Source: Paraburkholderia sp.
Lineage (GTDB): Bacteria > Pseudomonadota > Gammaproteobacteria > Burkholderiales > Burkholderiaceae
DNA: 64,000 nucleotides
NCBI RefSeq assembly: GCF_028283785.1
Contig: NZ_JAPWKB010000002.1
Location: 186,001-250,000, forward strand
Direction of reading: 5' to 3'
A program made the position numbers and the translations under genes. This document shows, piece by piece, positions 54,339 to 63,123 of the stretch (positions are counted from its first letter, which is position 1; every line of letters starts with the position of its first letter). The notes beneath the pieces are model-generated. The model ran no database searches and had not been told where the DNA came from. It saw only the letters and a list, made by a program, of their open reading frames with translations.

Positions 54339-56693
54339 ATGAAGAGCATGCCGCGCAAAACGCCCGCCAGGCATCCGTTTAAACCCCGTGCAATCCGGCT
54401 GTGCGTCGCGACCGCCATCGCGAGCATGAGCGTGTCCGCATGGGCCCAGCAGAGCGGCGCAGCCGCGGCGGATAACTCACCGGCCACACCACCCGCATCG
54501 CCGGCGTCGGCCACGGCGGCGGCGTCGCAGGAGTTGCCGTCCATCCTCGTGATCGGCACCACGCCGCTGGTCGGCGTGGGCACACCGCTCGAACGCGTGC
54601 CCGCCAACGTGCAGACGTTTCGGGGCCGCGATATCGAGCAGCAGCATCCCGCGACGCTCGGCGATTACTTCGCGCAAAACCTGCCGGGCGTGGATATCGC
54701 CGATGCGCAGGGAAATCCGTCGCAACCGGATATCAACTATCGCGGCTTCACCGCATCGCCGTTGCTCGGCACGCCGCAAGGTCTGTCGGTGTTTCTCGAC
54801 GGCGTGCGGATCAACGAGCCGTTCGGCGACGTCGTGAACTGGGATCTGATTCCGCAGGCCGCGATCGATACGATCCAGTTGATTCCAGGCTCGAATCCGA
54901 GCTTCGGGCTGAATACGCTGGGCGGCGCGCTCGCGATCACGACCAGGAACGGCAGTGCGAACCCGGGCGGCGAAGCGGAGGTCAGTTTCGGCTCGTTCGG
55001 TCGCAAGACCGCGCAGATCCAGCAAGGTGGCACGATCGGGTCCAATCTCGACTACTACTTCACCGCGAACGTAACCAACGACAACGGCTGGGCCGATCAC
55101 AATTCGAGCCAGTTGCGTCAGGCATTCGGCAAACTGCGCTACCACGATGCAGACACCACGATCTCGGTGTCGATGGGCGGTGCGGACAACCATCTGAATG
55201 GCTCGCAAACCATTCCGCGCTCGTTTCTCGACAATCGCAGCCAGGCGTATACGTTTCCGGACACGAACCAGAACAGCGTCGGATATCTGACGATTGCCGG
55301 CGAGCATTATTTCTCGCCGAATGTCGAACTGAGCGGCAACGTGTATTACCGCCATTACCGGAACACGAATATCAGCAGTAACGTGAACGACGATTTCGGC
55401 GAAGTCGACGACGACGGCAATATCAACACGACCCAGGCCACCAACGACAAGTCGGTGATTCTCACTGACAGCTACGGCGCGAGTCTGCAACTCACGTTGC
55501 TCAACCGGCTGGCCGGGATGGACAACCAGTTGATCATCGGCGCGGCGGGCGACTTCGCGAATTCGCATTTCACGCAAACCTCGCAGGATGCGGAATTCAC
55601 CGATACGCGCGCGACCGTCGGGATCGGCGACTTCGAGCCGCAAACGGACGCGAAAACCCGCAACCAGACCTATGGCGTGTACTTCGAGAATACGCTGGCA
55701 TTCAACGAGCAATGGTCGATGACGCTGGCCGGTCGCTACAACTGGTCGAAAGCCGTGATCGCCGACGAGAGCGGCGTGCAACCGCTGCTCGACGGTAATC
55801 ACACGTTCTCGCGCTTCAATCCGGCGATCGGCGTCAACTGGAATCCGACCGCGTACCTGACCGCGTACGCGACGTACAACGAAGGCATGCGCTCGCCGAC
55901 CGCGATCGAACTCGCGTGCGCCGACCCCGCCGCGCCCTGCTCGCTGCCCAACGATTTCATCGCCGACCCGTCACTCAAGCCGGTGATTTCGAAGACCTTC
56001 GAAGTCGGCGCGCGCGGGAGGATCGGCGCATCGACGACATGGAGCGCGGCGGTCTATAGCACCACGCTCGACGACGATATCCAGTTCGTCAGCAGCGAAG
56101 GCGCGGCGAGCACGCTCGGTTATTTCATGAACGTAGGCAAGACCCGCAGGCAAGGTCTGGAACTGGCCGGGCGCAGCCGTTTCGGACCGGTCGCCATCGC
56201 GGCCAGCTATAGCTACGTGAATGCGACCTACCGGTCGTCGTGGGATGAAAGCAGCGCGAGCAATTCGAGCGCGGACGGCAATGGCAACATCAGCGTGAAA
56301 TCCGGCGACCGGATTCCCGGCATTCCCGCCAACACGGTCAAGCTGCGGCTCGACTACACGCCGTTCGCGAAGTGGAATATCGGCACCAACCTGACGTATC
56401 GCGGCAGTATTTTCGCGCGCGGCGACGAGAACAATCAGGACGTGAACGGCAGGATCGCCGGCTATTTCCTGATCGATCTGGACACCACGTACAACATCAC
56501 GAAACAGCTTCAGGTGTTTGCGACCGTCAAGAATCTGCTGAACAAGAAGTACGCGAACTTCGGCATTCTCGGCGAGAACTTCTTCAATGGACCGAACCAT
56601 ACCTTCGACGGCGCGAATCCGGTCAACGAACAGTTTCTCGGCCTTGGCGCGCCGCGCGGCGCATGGATCGGCATGCGGTATGCATGGAAGTAA
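54339..56693 (+). CDS. TonB-dependent outer membrane receptor
   Basis: 784 aa. A long signal peptide (about residues 1-36, ending SVSAWAQ) precedes a low-complexity Ala/Pro linker and a plug domain (LERVPANVQTFRGRDIEQQH, INYRGFTASPLLGTPQGLSV in pieces, VDG-like FLDGVRINEPFGD). The rest is a 22-strand barrel with FATVKNLLNKKYANFGI and the C-terminal aromatic RYAWK. GGAG precedes the ATG. The ligand is unknown; sitting between pqqE, the two-component genes and the PQQ-associated propeller, it could import a lanthanide chelate for XoxF, but that is inference. Confidence 0.93.
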   Translation: MKSMPRKTPARHPFKPRAIRLCVATAIASMSVSAWAQQSGAAAADNSPATPPASPASATAAASQELPSILVIGTTPLVGVGTPLERVPANVQTFRGRDIEQQHPATLGDYFAQNLPGVDIADAQGNPSQPDINYRGFTASPLLGTPQGLSVFLDGVRINEPFGDVVNWDLIPQAAIDTIQLIPGSNPSFGLNTLGGALAITTRNGSANPGGEAEVSFGSFGRKTAQIQQGGTIGSNLDYYFTANVTNDNGWADHNSSQLRQAFGKLRYHDADTTISVSMGGADNHLNGSQTIPRSFLDNRSQAYTFPDTNQNSVGYLTIAGEHYFSPNVELSGNVYYRHYRNTNISSNVNDDFGEVDDDGNINTTQATNDKSVILTDSYGASLQLTLLNRLAGMDNQLIIGAAGDFANSHFTQTSQDAEFTDTRATVGIGDFEPQTDAKTRNQTYGVYFENTLAFNEQWSMTLAGRYNWSKAVIADESGVQPLLDGNHTFSRFNPAIGVNWNPTAYLTAYATYNEGMRSPTAIELACADPAAPCSLPNDFIADPSLKPVISKTFEVGARGRIGASTTWSAAVYSTTLDDDIQFVSSEGAASTLGYFMNVGKTRRQGLELAGRSRFGPVAIAASYSYVNATYRSSWDESSASNSSADGNGNISVKSGDRIPGIPANTVKLRLDYTPFAKWNIGTNLTYRGSIFARGDENNQDVNGRIAGYFLIDLDTTYNITKQLQVFATVKNLLNKKYANFGILGENFFNGPNHTFDGANPVNEQFLGLGAPRGAWIGMRYAWK

Positions 56694-56747
56694 AGCGGCC
56701 GCGCTGCGAGGCTGCAGCGCGGTCCTGGTGCGGTTTTTCCGGCGCGT

Positions 56748-57794
56748 TCAGCGCGTGTCGATCGAGCCCGCGCTGCGCGGATACGTGACGATGCCCCACG
56801 CAAGCGGCAAATCGCCGATCTGCTTCAGCGTCTGGTAGCTGGTTGCGTCGAGCACATAGACCGCGTTCGAGCGTCCGCACGCCATCAGCAGCTTCGAGCC
56901 GTCCGGCGTAAAGCTGAAATGCCAGCAACGCTGGCCGACCGGCGCATCGCTGATGTGCTCGTACGTCTTCGCATCGAAAACCTGCAGCGTCTTGTCGCGC
57001 GACGCCGCGATCAGCAGACGCTTGCCGGTCGGATCGAACGCGAGGCCGTACGGTCCCATTTTCGTATCGACGGTCTTCACGGTTTTCAGGCTCTTGCCGT
57101 CGAGCACGACGAATTTATTGGTGTTTTCGAGCGTGACGACATACTGCTTGCCGTCGGGCGTCGCGCGAATGCCGCGAGGCCGTGAGCCTTTGTCGAGCTT
57201 GATCGTGCGAAGCGGCTTGCCGGTTCCGCTGTGATAGACGGACACCGTGTCGTCGCCCTCGTTGGTGACCAGCAGCATCGTGCCGTCCGGCGAGAACTCG
57301 ACACCTTCGGTTTCGTGTCCGCTCTTGACCGAGTGCAAGACCTTCAAGGTCTTCAGATCCACCACCGCGATTTCGGCCGGCGGTTTGTTCGCGTCGTCGT
57401 CATCGTCCTTGCCGCCTGCTCCCGGCGGCCCGCCGGTTTCGCCGGGCTCGTAGGTCACATACGCGTACTTGCCGCGCACGCGCACGAACTCGGGGTTCTG
57501 ACCGATCTTCACGCGGCGCGTGACCTTGCCCGACGCCGTATCGATTTCCGCGAGATCGGCCGTCTTCTTGTTCGCAACGTAGAGCCGCGTACCGTCCGCA
57601 TTCAGGCTGAGTCCGCGAGGACCGTCATCGCCTAGCGAAACGGTTCGGGTGAGCGTCATCTGATCCAGATCGATCACGCCGACCCCGGCCGTCTCGCTCG
57701 TCACGTATGCGGTCGGCGCGGCCTGCGCGATGCCCGCGTAAGCGACGACGACGGACAGCAGCGCGAGATGCGTAGCCGAATACTTGAAATGCAT
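56748..57794 (-). CDS. PQQ-associated YncE-like beta-propeller protein
   Basis: 348 aa exported protein (signal peptide about 1-26). Seven-bladed propeller repeats recur every 40 or so residues (GLSLNADGTRLYVANK, GVEFSPDGTMLLVTNEG, GLAFDPTGKRLLIAAS, FSFTPDGSKLLMACG). It fits the beta-propeller family tied to PQQ-dependent catabolism. An acidic insert with five consecutive Asp (residues 130-134) is unusual. GGAGA precedes ATG 57794. A GGGAGAATCTCCC operator-like site lies about 110 bp upstream. Confidence 0.9.
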   Translation of the reverse strand: MHFKYSATHLALLSVVVAYAGIAQAAPTAYVTSETAGVGVIDLDQMTLTRTVSLGDDGPRGLSLNADGTRLYVANKKTADLAEIDTASGKVTRRVKIGQNPEFVRVRGKYAYVTYEPGETGGPPGAGGKDDDDDANKPPAEIAVVDLKTLKVLHSVKSGHETEGVEFSPDGTMLLVTNEGDDTVSVYHSGTGKPLRTIKLDKGSRPRGIRATPDGKQYVVTLENTNKFVVLDGKSLKTVKTVDTKMGPYGLAFDPTGKRLLIAASRDKTLQVFDAKTYEHISDAPVGQRCWHFSFTPDGSKLLMACGRSNAVYVLDATSYQTLKQIGDLPLAWGIVTYPRSAGSIDTR

Positions 57795-57901
57795 GGTTGT
57801 CTCCAGCGTGTTTTTCGACGTTGTATGGCGTACCGGTTTGGCCTGTCCGCAGGTCAACGCTCAAATTAGCGCATCGGAGGAGCGCTTGACAATGGAGCGC
57901 G

Positions 57902-57918
57902 TCGGGAGAATCTCCCGA
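57902..57918. promoter_or_regulatory. Operator-like palindrome upstream of the beta-propeller gene
   Basis: TCGGGAGA-A-TCTCCCGA is a perfect 8-bp inverted repeat about 108-124 bp before the propeller start. Its core matches the two copies at 54177-54211 (consensus GGGARARYYTCCC). Confidence 0.55.
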
Positions 57919-57937
57919 ATTGCGGCGCGACGCACAT

Positions 57938-57979
57938 GCGGACAACGCGGATAACGCGGATAACGCGGATAACGCGGAC
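57938..57979. repeat. Tandem 9-bp repeat
   Basis: GCGGACAAC is followed by three exact GCGGATAAC copies and a partial GCGGAC. It lies in the 210-bp gap between two minus-strand genes and is not in a credible gene. Confidence 0.75.
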
Positions 57980-58004
57980 GCGAAGCGATCCGGAGACGGC
58001 GCCG

Positions 58005-58583
58005 TCATCGTGACTGTGCATCCTTGTCGGCTTCGAGCAGATCGAGCAACGACTTCGACGCACGACGCCATGACTGATCGGTATTGCCGCGCATATCGAC
58101 CGAGCGCTGAAACAGCGTCTTTCCGCTGGCGACATCCTCGACACGCAGGTTGATATTGAGGATCAGGTTGCTGATCTTCTGGACCCAGCACAGACCGACA
58201 CGCTCGACGCCGAGCGCACGACCGATCTCGCGCTCACACCCATTGCAGGCATTCAGGTCTTGCGACGATTGCAGCCGCGCGATCAGCGGCGCGGCCGGCG
58301 TGTTGTCGGCGACGCGATACAACCCGCGGCTGGCCAGTTGCGCCCGCAGTTCGCCGCTGATCATCCCGATCCGGACAGCCTGCGTGCGCGTGGTGTCGGC
58401 GTCGTTATAGGCCGCGTTGTCGTCGATCAGCGTGCAATCGGGAATCGCGATCGAATGCAACGGACCGCCCGGCGCAACGGCGTGCGCGACCTGTCCGACA
58501 TCTTCCGCGCGCACGTCAAGCGCCGCGATGACGACGCTGCAACCGACTGCCAGCAGGACGAGTGTGCGGCGCAATCGTGACAT
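58005..58583 (-). CDS. Exported DUF3280-like protein
   Basis: 192 aa. A signal peptide (VLLAVGCSVVIAALDVRAED) is followed by a domain with IAIPDCTLIDDN, CNGCEREIGRALGVERVGLC and RVEDVASGKTLFQRSVDMRG, which recalls DUF2380/DUF3280 periplasmic proteins found near PQQ-dependent alcohol catabolism genes. The four cysteines after the signal peptide may form disulfides. Start ATG 58583; the ribosome site is weak. The function is unknown. Confidence 0.75.
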   Translation of the reverse strand: MSRLRRTLVLLAVGCSVVIAALDVRAEDVGQVAHAVAPGGPLHSIAIPDCTLIDDNAAYNDADTTRTQAVRIGMISGELRAQLASRGLYRVADNTPAAPLIARLQSSQDLNACNGCEREIGRALGVERVGLCWVQKISNLILNINLRVEDVASGKTLFQRSVDMRGNTDQSWRRASKSLLDLLEADKDAQSR

Positions 58584-58734
58584 GTTCGCGGGTTCGTTTT
58601 GGGTTGCGGTTCGGGTCGAGCCGTTCGCCGACGGCCGGGTTTTGCGTAGCGGCTTGCAATTTCCGTGCGTCCCCGCGCCTGATTCGCCGCCAGGGAAAAC
58701 CTTGAGACCCGCCCGGCCCAATTCCTTTGACCGA

Positions 58735-58770
58735 CTTTCTTTTCGAAACTAAACTCCTTCGAAACGAAAG
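58735..58770. promoter_or_regulatory. Inverted repeat operator upstream of the DeoR gene
   Basis: CTTTCTTTTCGAA (58735-58747) and TTCGAAACGAAAG (58758-58770) are 13-bp inverted arms with one mismatch and a 10-bp spacer, 23 bp before the DeoR start. It is a good candidate operator for autoregulation. Confidence 0.55.
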
Positions 58771-58792
58771 CACCTTTGGAAAGAGCGGAGAC

Positions 58793-59608
58793 ATGCTGGC
58801 AAGCAAGAGTTCACTGAAGCGGCGGCTGCAAATCGTCGAGATGGTTCGCAAGCGCGGCGAAGTCTCGGTCGAGGAACTGAGCCAGGCGTTCGACGTCTCC
58901 AGCGTGACGATCCGCAGCGATCTGACGTATCTGGAAGAGCAGCGCTATCTGGTGCGCTCGTTCGGCAAGGCCCGCTATCTCGCGCAACGTGCCGATGAAA
59001 GCGTGCTGACGCCGCTATCGGATTTCGCAACGCGGAAAGCCGGCGAAATGGCGGTCGCGCGGCTCGCGGCGGATTCGGTCGGCGATTACGCGTCGGTGTT
59101 TCTCGGCGCGGGCGAGATCGTCCACAAGCTGCTGCCGCTGCTGTCGGACTGCGCGAATCTTGCGCTGCTGCTCAACGACATCGCGATGGCGCAGACCGCG
59201 CAGCGCTTCATCCATTGCGAACTGCAACTGACGGGCGGCCACCTCGACCTGAACAACACCGTGCTGACCGGCCCCGACGCCGAACGCTCGGTCAGCGCGC
59301 GCTCGCTCGATCTATGCATCCTCGAAGCGTCCGGACTGGACGCCGACGGCAATCTGTTGTGCGCCGATCCCGGCCTCGCACGCGTGTTCCAGGCCGCTAT
59401 CGCGACCGCGACGCGCAGCGTGGTGGTCGCGTGGCAGCCGCGTCTGTCCGAACGCGACGGCCATGTGTTCTGCAATCTCGCCGACCTCGACCGCGTCGTG
59501 ATCGACGACGGCATCGACCCGCCGACGATGGACCTGTTTCCCAGCAAGCAGCTTCACCTACATCGACGCGAAAACGGAATTCTCGAATTCCGGCAAGCCG
59601 CGCACTGA
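58793..59608 (+). CDS. DeoR-family transcriptional regulator
   Basis: 271 aa from ATG 58793, preceded by GGAG. The N-terminal helix-turn-helix (RRLQIVEMVRKRGEVSVEEL, then FDVSSVTIRSDLTYLEEQ) and the C-terminal sugar-phosphate sensing domain are typical. It lies 22 bp before the transporter operon, and probably represses that operon and itself. Confidence 0.93.
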   Translation: MLASKSSLKRRLQIVEMVRKRGEVSVEELSQAFDVSSVTIRSDLTYLEEQRYLVRSFGKARYLAQRADESVLTPLSDFATRKAGEMAVARLAADSVGDYASVFLGAGEIVHKLLPLLSDCANLALLLNDIAMAQTAQRFIHCELQLTGGHLDLNNTVLTGPDAERSVSARSLDLCILEASGLDADGNLLCADPGLARVFQAAIATATRSVVVAWQPRLSERDGHVFCNLADLDRVVIDDGIDPPTMDLFPSKQLHLHRRENGILEFRQAAH

Positions 59609-59630
59609 TCCATTCAAAGGAAGAGACACC

Positions 59631-60551
59631 ATGACGAAGCGCACTTCATTGACGGCGATGCTGTCCACCATCGCGACCGCCACGCTGATGGCGGCATCGC
59701 CCGCCGCCCACGCTGCCGACGTGAAAATCGGCGTGTCGCTGCTGACCCAGCAGCATCCGTTCTACGTCGCGCTCGCCGACGCGATGAAACAGGAAGCGGC
59801 GAAAGATCACGCACAGCTCGATATTTCGATTGCCAATCAGGACCTGAGCAAGCAGATCGCCGACGTGCAGGACTTCGTGACGCGCAAGGTCGATGTGATC
59901 GTGTTGTCGCCGGTCGATTCGAAAGGCGTCAAGGCCGCCGTGCTGACCGCCGAACACGCAGGCATTCCGGTAATCACCGTCGATATTCAGGCGCAAGGCG
60001 TCGAAGTCGCGTCGCATATCGCCACGGACAACTATGCAGGCGGTCAGAGCGCGGGCCAGTTGATGTGCAAGGTGCTGGGCGGCAAAGGCAAGGTCGGCAT
60101 CATCGACTATCCGACGATCCAGTCGGTGATCGATCGCGTGAACGGCTTCAAGAAGGCGCTCGGCGCGTGTCCGGGCGTGCAGGTCGTCGCCGTGCAGCCG
60201 GGCATCACGCGCGCCGACGCGTTGAGCGCGGCGCAGAACATGCTGCAGGCGCATCCTGATCTCGACGGCATTTTCGGTTTCGGCGACGATGCGGCGATGG
60301 CGGCGGCAGTAGCCGGAAAATCGGCGGGCAACCATGTCAAGGTGATCGGCTTCGACGGGATGCCCGAAGCGCGCGCCGCCGTCGACAAGAATCCGAACTT
60401 CGTTGGCGTGATTCGTCAGTATCCGGAAAAGATGGGCGCGCTCGCGGTCGATACCGCCGTCAAGGTCGCGGCCAAACAAACCGTCGCGAAGACGATTCCG
60501 GTGACGCCGGGCGTCTATCTGCACGAAAACGCGACGCAAGCCGCGAAATGA
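59631..60551 (+). CDS. Sugar ABC transporter, periplasmic binding protein (RbsB-like)
   Basis: 306 aa. Signal peptide about 1-28, then a type-1 periplasmic binding fold: VKIGVSLLTQQHPFYVALAD, DVIVLSPVDSKG, IPVITVDIQAQG, GFGDDAAMAA. The ligand is probably a monosaccharide or sugar alcohol; it cannot be told from the sequence. AAAGGAAG precedes the ATG. Its stop overlaps the ATPase start as ATGA. Confidence 0.93.
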   Translation: MTKRTSLTAMLSTIATATLMAASPAAHAADVKIGVSLLTQQHPFYVALADAMKQEAAKDHAQLDISIANQDLSKQIADVQDFVTRKVDVIVLSPVDSKGVKAAVLTAEHAGIPVITVDIQAQGVEVASHIATDNYAGGQSAGQLMCKVLGGKGKVGIIDYPTIQSVIDRVNGFKKALGACPGVQVVAVQPGITRADALSAAQNMLQAHPDLDGIFGFGDDAAMAAAVAGKSAGNHVKVIGFDGMPEARAAVDKNPNFVGVIRQYPEKMGALAVDTAVKVAAKQTVAKTIPVTPGVYLHENATQAAK

Positions 60552-62125
60552 ACGCGCGCGCCGATGCCCGCCGGGCCGTCCCGGCCTCGCCATTGCCGCC
60601 GGCCGGCGCATCGGGCGCAAGCCCGGTCGCGCCGCTGCTCGAACTGCGCGGTATCGCCAAGTCGTTCGGGCCGGTCGAAGCGATCAAGGACGTGTCGCTC
60701 AAACTGCGGCGCGGCCGCGTTCACACGCTGCTCGGCGAGAACGGCGCGGGCAAGTCCACGCTGATGAAAATCCTCGCGGGCGTGTATCAGCCGACCCGCG
60801 GCGAACTGCTGATGAACGGCACGCCCGTGTCGTTCAGCCGCCCGGCCGACGCGCAGCAGGCCGGCGTGTCGATCATCTATCAGGAACTCAGCCTCGCCGC
60901 GAACCTGAGCGTCGCGGAGAACATCTTCGCGGGACACGAGCCGCGCCGCTTCGGCATCGTCGATTTCCGTCAGCTGATGCGCCGCACGCGCGAGCTGCTC
61001 GACGAACTCGGCATTCCCGTCGATCCCGCCGCGCCCGTATCGCGCCTGTCGATGGCACAGCGGCAACTGGTCGAAATCGCGAAGGCGCTCAGCCGCGACG
61101 CCGATATTGTGATCATGGACGAACCGACTTCGTCGCTGTCGGACCGCGACGCGGACGTGCTGTTCGATATCGTGATGAAGCTGAAGGCGCGCGGCAAGGC
61201 GATCGTCTACATCTCGCACCGGATGGACGAGATCATGCGCATCTCCGACGACATTTCGGTGATGCGCGACGGCCGCTATATCACCACCGAAGACAAGGCC
61301 GGCACGACCATCGGCGCACTGATCGCGTTGATGGTGGGCCGTGAAATGAACGACGTGTATCCGCGCCGCGCCACGCCGTTCGTCAGGGGCGACGCGCCGC
61401 TGCTCGACGTGCGCAACCTGACGCTCGACGGCAAATTCCACGACATTTCGTTCGATGTGCATCCCGGAGAGATCGTCGGCTTTTTCGGCTTGATCGGTGC
61501 GGGACGCTCGGACGTGATGAACGCGCTGTTCGGTATCGGACGACCGCAGGGCGACGTCGTCATGCACGGCAAACGCGTGAAACTGCGCTCGCCCGAGAAT
61601 GCGATTTCGGCCGGCATCGCGTACGTCACCGAAGACCGCAAACACCAGGGTCTGGTGCTGATGCACTCGATCGCGCAGAACGTGACGATGGCGAGCTTCG
61701 AGCGCAAAGGCTCGCGCTTCGGAATCTTGCGCAGCCGTTTCGACGACGACGAAACCGCCGCCGCGATCACGCAGATGAACATCAAGGCGCACGGTCCGTA
61801 TCAACGGGTCGGCGATCTGAGCGGCGGCAACCAGCAGAAAGTCGTGTTTTCGAAATGGCTCGCGCTGAAGCCGAAGCTGCTGATTCTCGATGAGCCCACA
61901 CGCGGCGTCGATGTCGGCGCGAAATTCGAAATCTATCGTGTGATTCGCGAACTCGCCGCAGCGGGCACGGCCATCGTGCTGGTCTCGTCGGAATTGCCCG
62001 AGGCGCTCGCGATGAGCGACCGCCTCGCGGTGATGCGCGAAAAACGGATCGTCAAACAGTTCGACACGGCCGGCCTGACGCCCGAAACCGTGATGTCGTA
62101 CGCAACGGGAGCCATGCAGTCATGA
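60548..62125 (+). CDS. Sugar ABC transporter, tandem ATPase (RbsA-like)
   Basis: 525 aa with two ABC domains. The first has Walker A GENGAGKST and signature LSMAQRQLVEIAKAL; the second has the weak Walker A-like GLIGAGRSD and LSGGNQQKVVFSKWLA with DEPTRGVDVGAK. This asymmetry is normal for RbsA/MglA ATPases. The start is coupled to the binding protein and the stop to the permease, both by ATGA. Confidence 0.95.
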   Translation: MNARADARRAVPASPLPPAGASGASPVAPLLELRGIAKSFGPVEAIKDVSLKLRRGRVHTLLGENGAGKSTLMKILAGVYQPTRGELLMNGTPVSFSRPADAQQAGVSIIYQELSLAANLSVAENIFAGHEPRRFGIVDFRQLMRRTRELLDELGIPVDPAAPVSRLSMAQRQLVEIAKALSRDADIVIMDEPTSSLSDRDADVLFDIVMKLKARGKAIVYISHRMDEIMRISDDISVMRDGRYITTEDKAGTTIGALIALMVGREMNDVYPRRATPFVRGDAPLLDVRNLTLDGKFHDISFDVHPGEIVGFFGLIGAGRSDVMNALFGIGRPQGDVVMHGKRVKLRSPENAISAGIAYVTEDRKHQGLVLMHSIAQNVTMASFERKGSRFGILRSRFDDDETAAAITQMNIKAHGPYQRVGDLSGGNQQKVVFSKWLALKPKLLILDEPTRGVDVGAKFEIYRVIRELAAAGTAIVLVSSELPEALAMSDRLAVMREKRIVKQFDTAGLTPETVMSYATGAMQS

Positions 62126-63123
62126 AATCCACCTCTCTTCAAGCGGACCCGCAAACCGCCAAACGCAGCGCGTCGCCCGCGCATGGCGCGATCTCGCGGC
62201 TGTTGCGTCATTACGGCGGGATCGTCTGCGGGTTAATTGCGCTATGCGTGCTGTTCGCGCTGCTGTCGTCGAACTTTCTCGCGATGAACAACCTGCTGAA
62301 CATCGTGATGCAGGTGTCGATCATCGCGATTCTCGGCTTCGGCATGACCTACGTGCTGCTGCTCGGCGATATCGATCTGTCGGTCGGTGCGGTCATGGCG
62401 CTGGTCGGCAGCATTGCCGCGTATGCGATGCAGCACGGCCTGCATCCTGTCGTCGCGGTGTGTGCGGCGATGCTCGCCGGACTCGTCCTCGGCTGGATCA
62501 ACGGCGCGTTGTCCGCGATGCTGACCATTCCGTCGTTTATCGTCACCGTGGCGACGATGGGCGTGTTTCGCGGCTTCGCCTACATCACGTCGGACGGCCT
62601 GCCGATTTCCGTCGACGACGACCGGTTCGCGGCACTCGGCAACGGCACCTTGCTCGGCGTTGCGTTTCCGATCTGGGTGCTCGCCGCGCTGCTGCTGATC
62701 AACCACTTCGTGCTGTCGCGCACCGTGTTCGGCCGCAAGGCGTATCTCGCGGGCGGCAATCGTGAAGCGGCGCTGTATTCGGGCATCAACGTGAACCGGT
62801 TGCGGATCGGCATTTTCATGATCTCGGGGCTGATGGCGAGCATCGGCGGTGTGCTGATGACGTCGCGTCTCTACTCCGCGCAACCGAACGCCGGCATGGG
62901 CTACGAACTCGACGCGATCGCCGCGGCCGTGCTCGGCGGCACCAGCCTGAGCGGCGGCTATGGAACCATCGTCGGCACCTTGATCGGCGCGCTGATCATC
63001 GGCGTGATCAACAACGGCATGAACCTGTTGAGCGTCCCCTATTTCTACCAACTCATCGTGAAAGGCGTGGTGATTCTGGTCGCCGTCTGTATCGATGTTC
63101 AAACGAAGAAACGCCATGCGTGA
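62122..63123 (+). CDS. Sugar ABC transporter permease (RbsC-like)
   Basis: 333 aa with eight to ten hydrophobic segments. It has the family motifs GMTYVLLLGDIDLSVGAVMA, YLAGGNREAALYSGINV and GTSLSGGYGTIVGTLIGAL. It forms the membrane channel for the sugar. Its end overlaps the kinase start by 8 bp. Confidence 0.95.
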   Translation: MKSTSLQADPQTAKRSASPAHGAISRLLRHYGGIVCGLIALCVLFALLSSNFLAMNNLLNIVMQVSIIAILGFGMTYVLLLGDIDLSVGAVMALVGSIAAYAMQHGLHPVVAVCAAMLAGLVLGWINGALSAMLTIPSFIVTVATMGVFRGFAYITSDGLPISVDDDRFAALGNGTLLGVAFPIWVLAALLLINHFVLSRTVFGRKAYLAGGNREAALYSGINVNRLRIGIFMISGLMASIGGVLMTSRLYSAQPNAGMGYELDAIAAAVLGGTSLSGGYGTIVGTLIGALIIGVINNGMNLLSVPYFYQLIVKGVVILVAVCIDVQTKKRHA

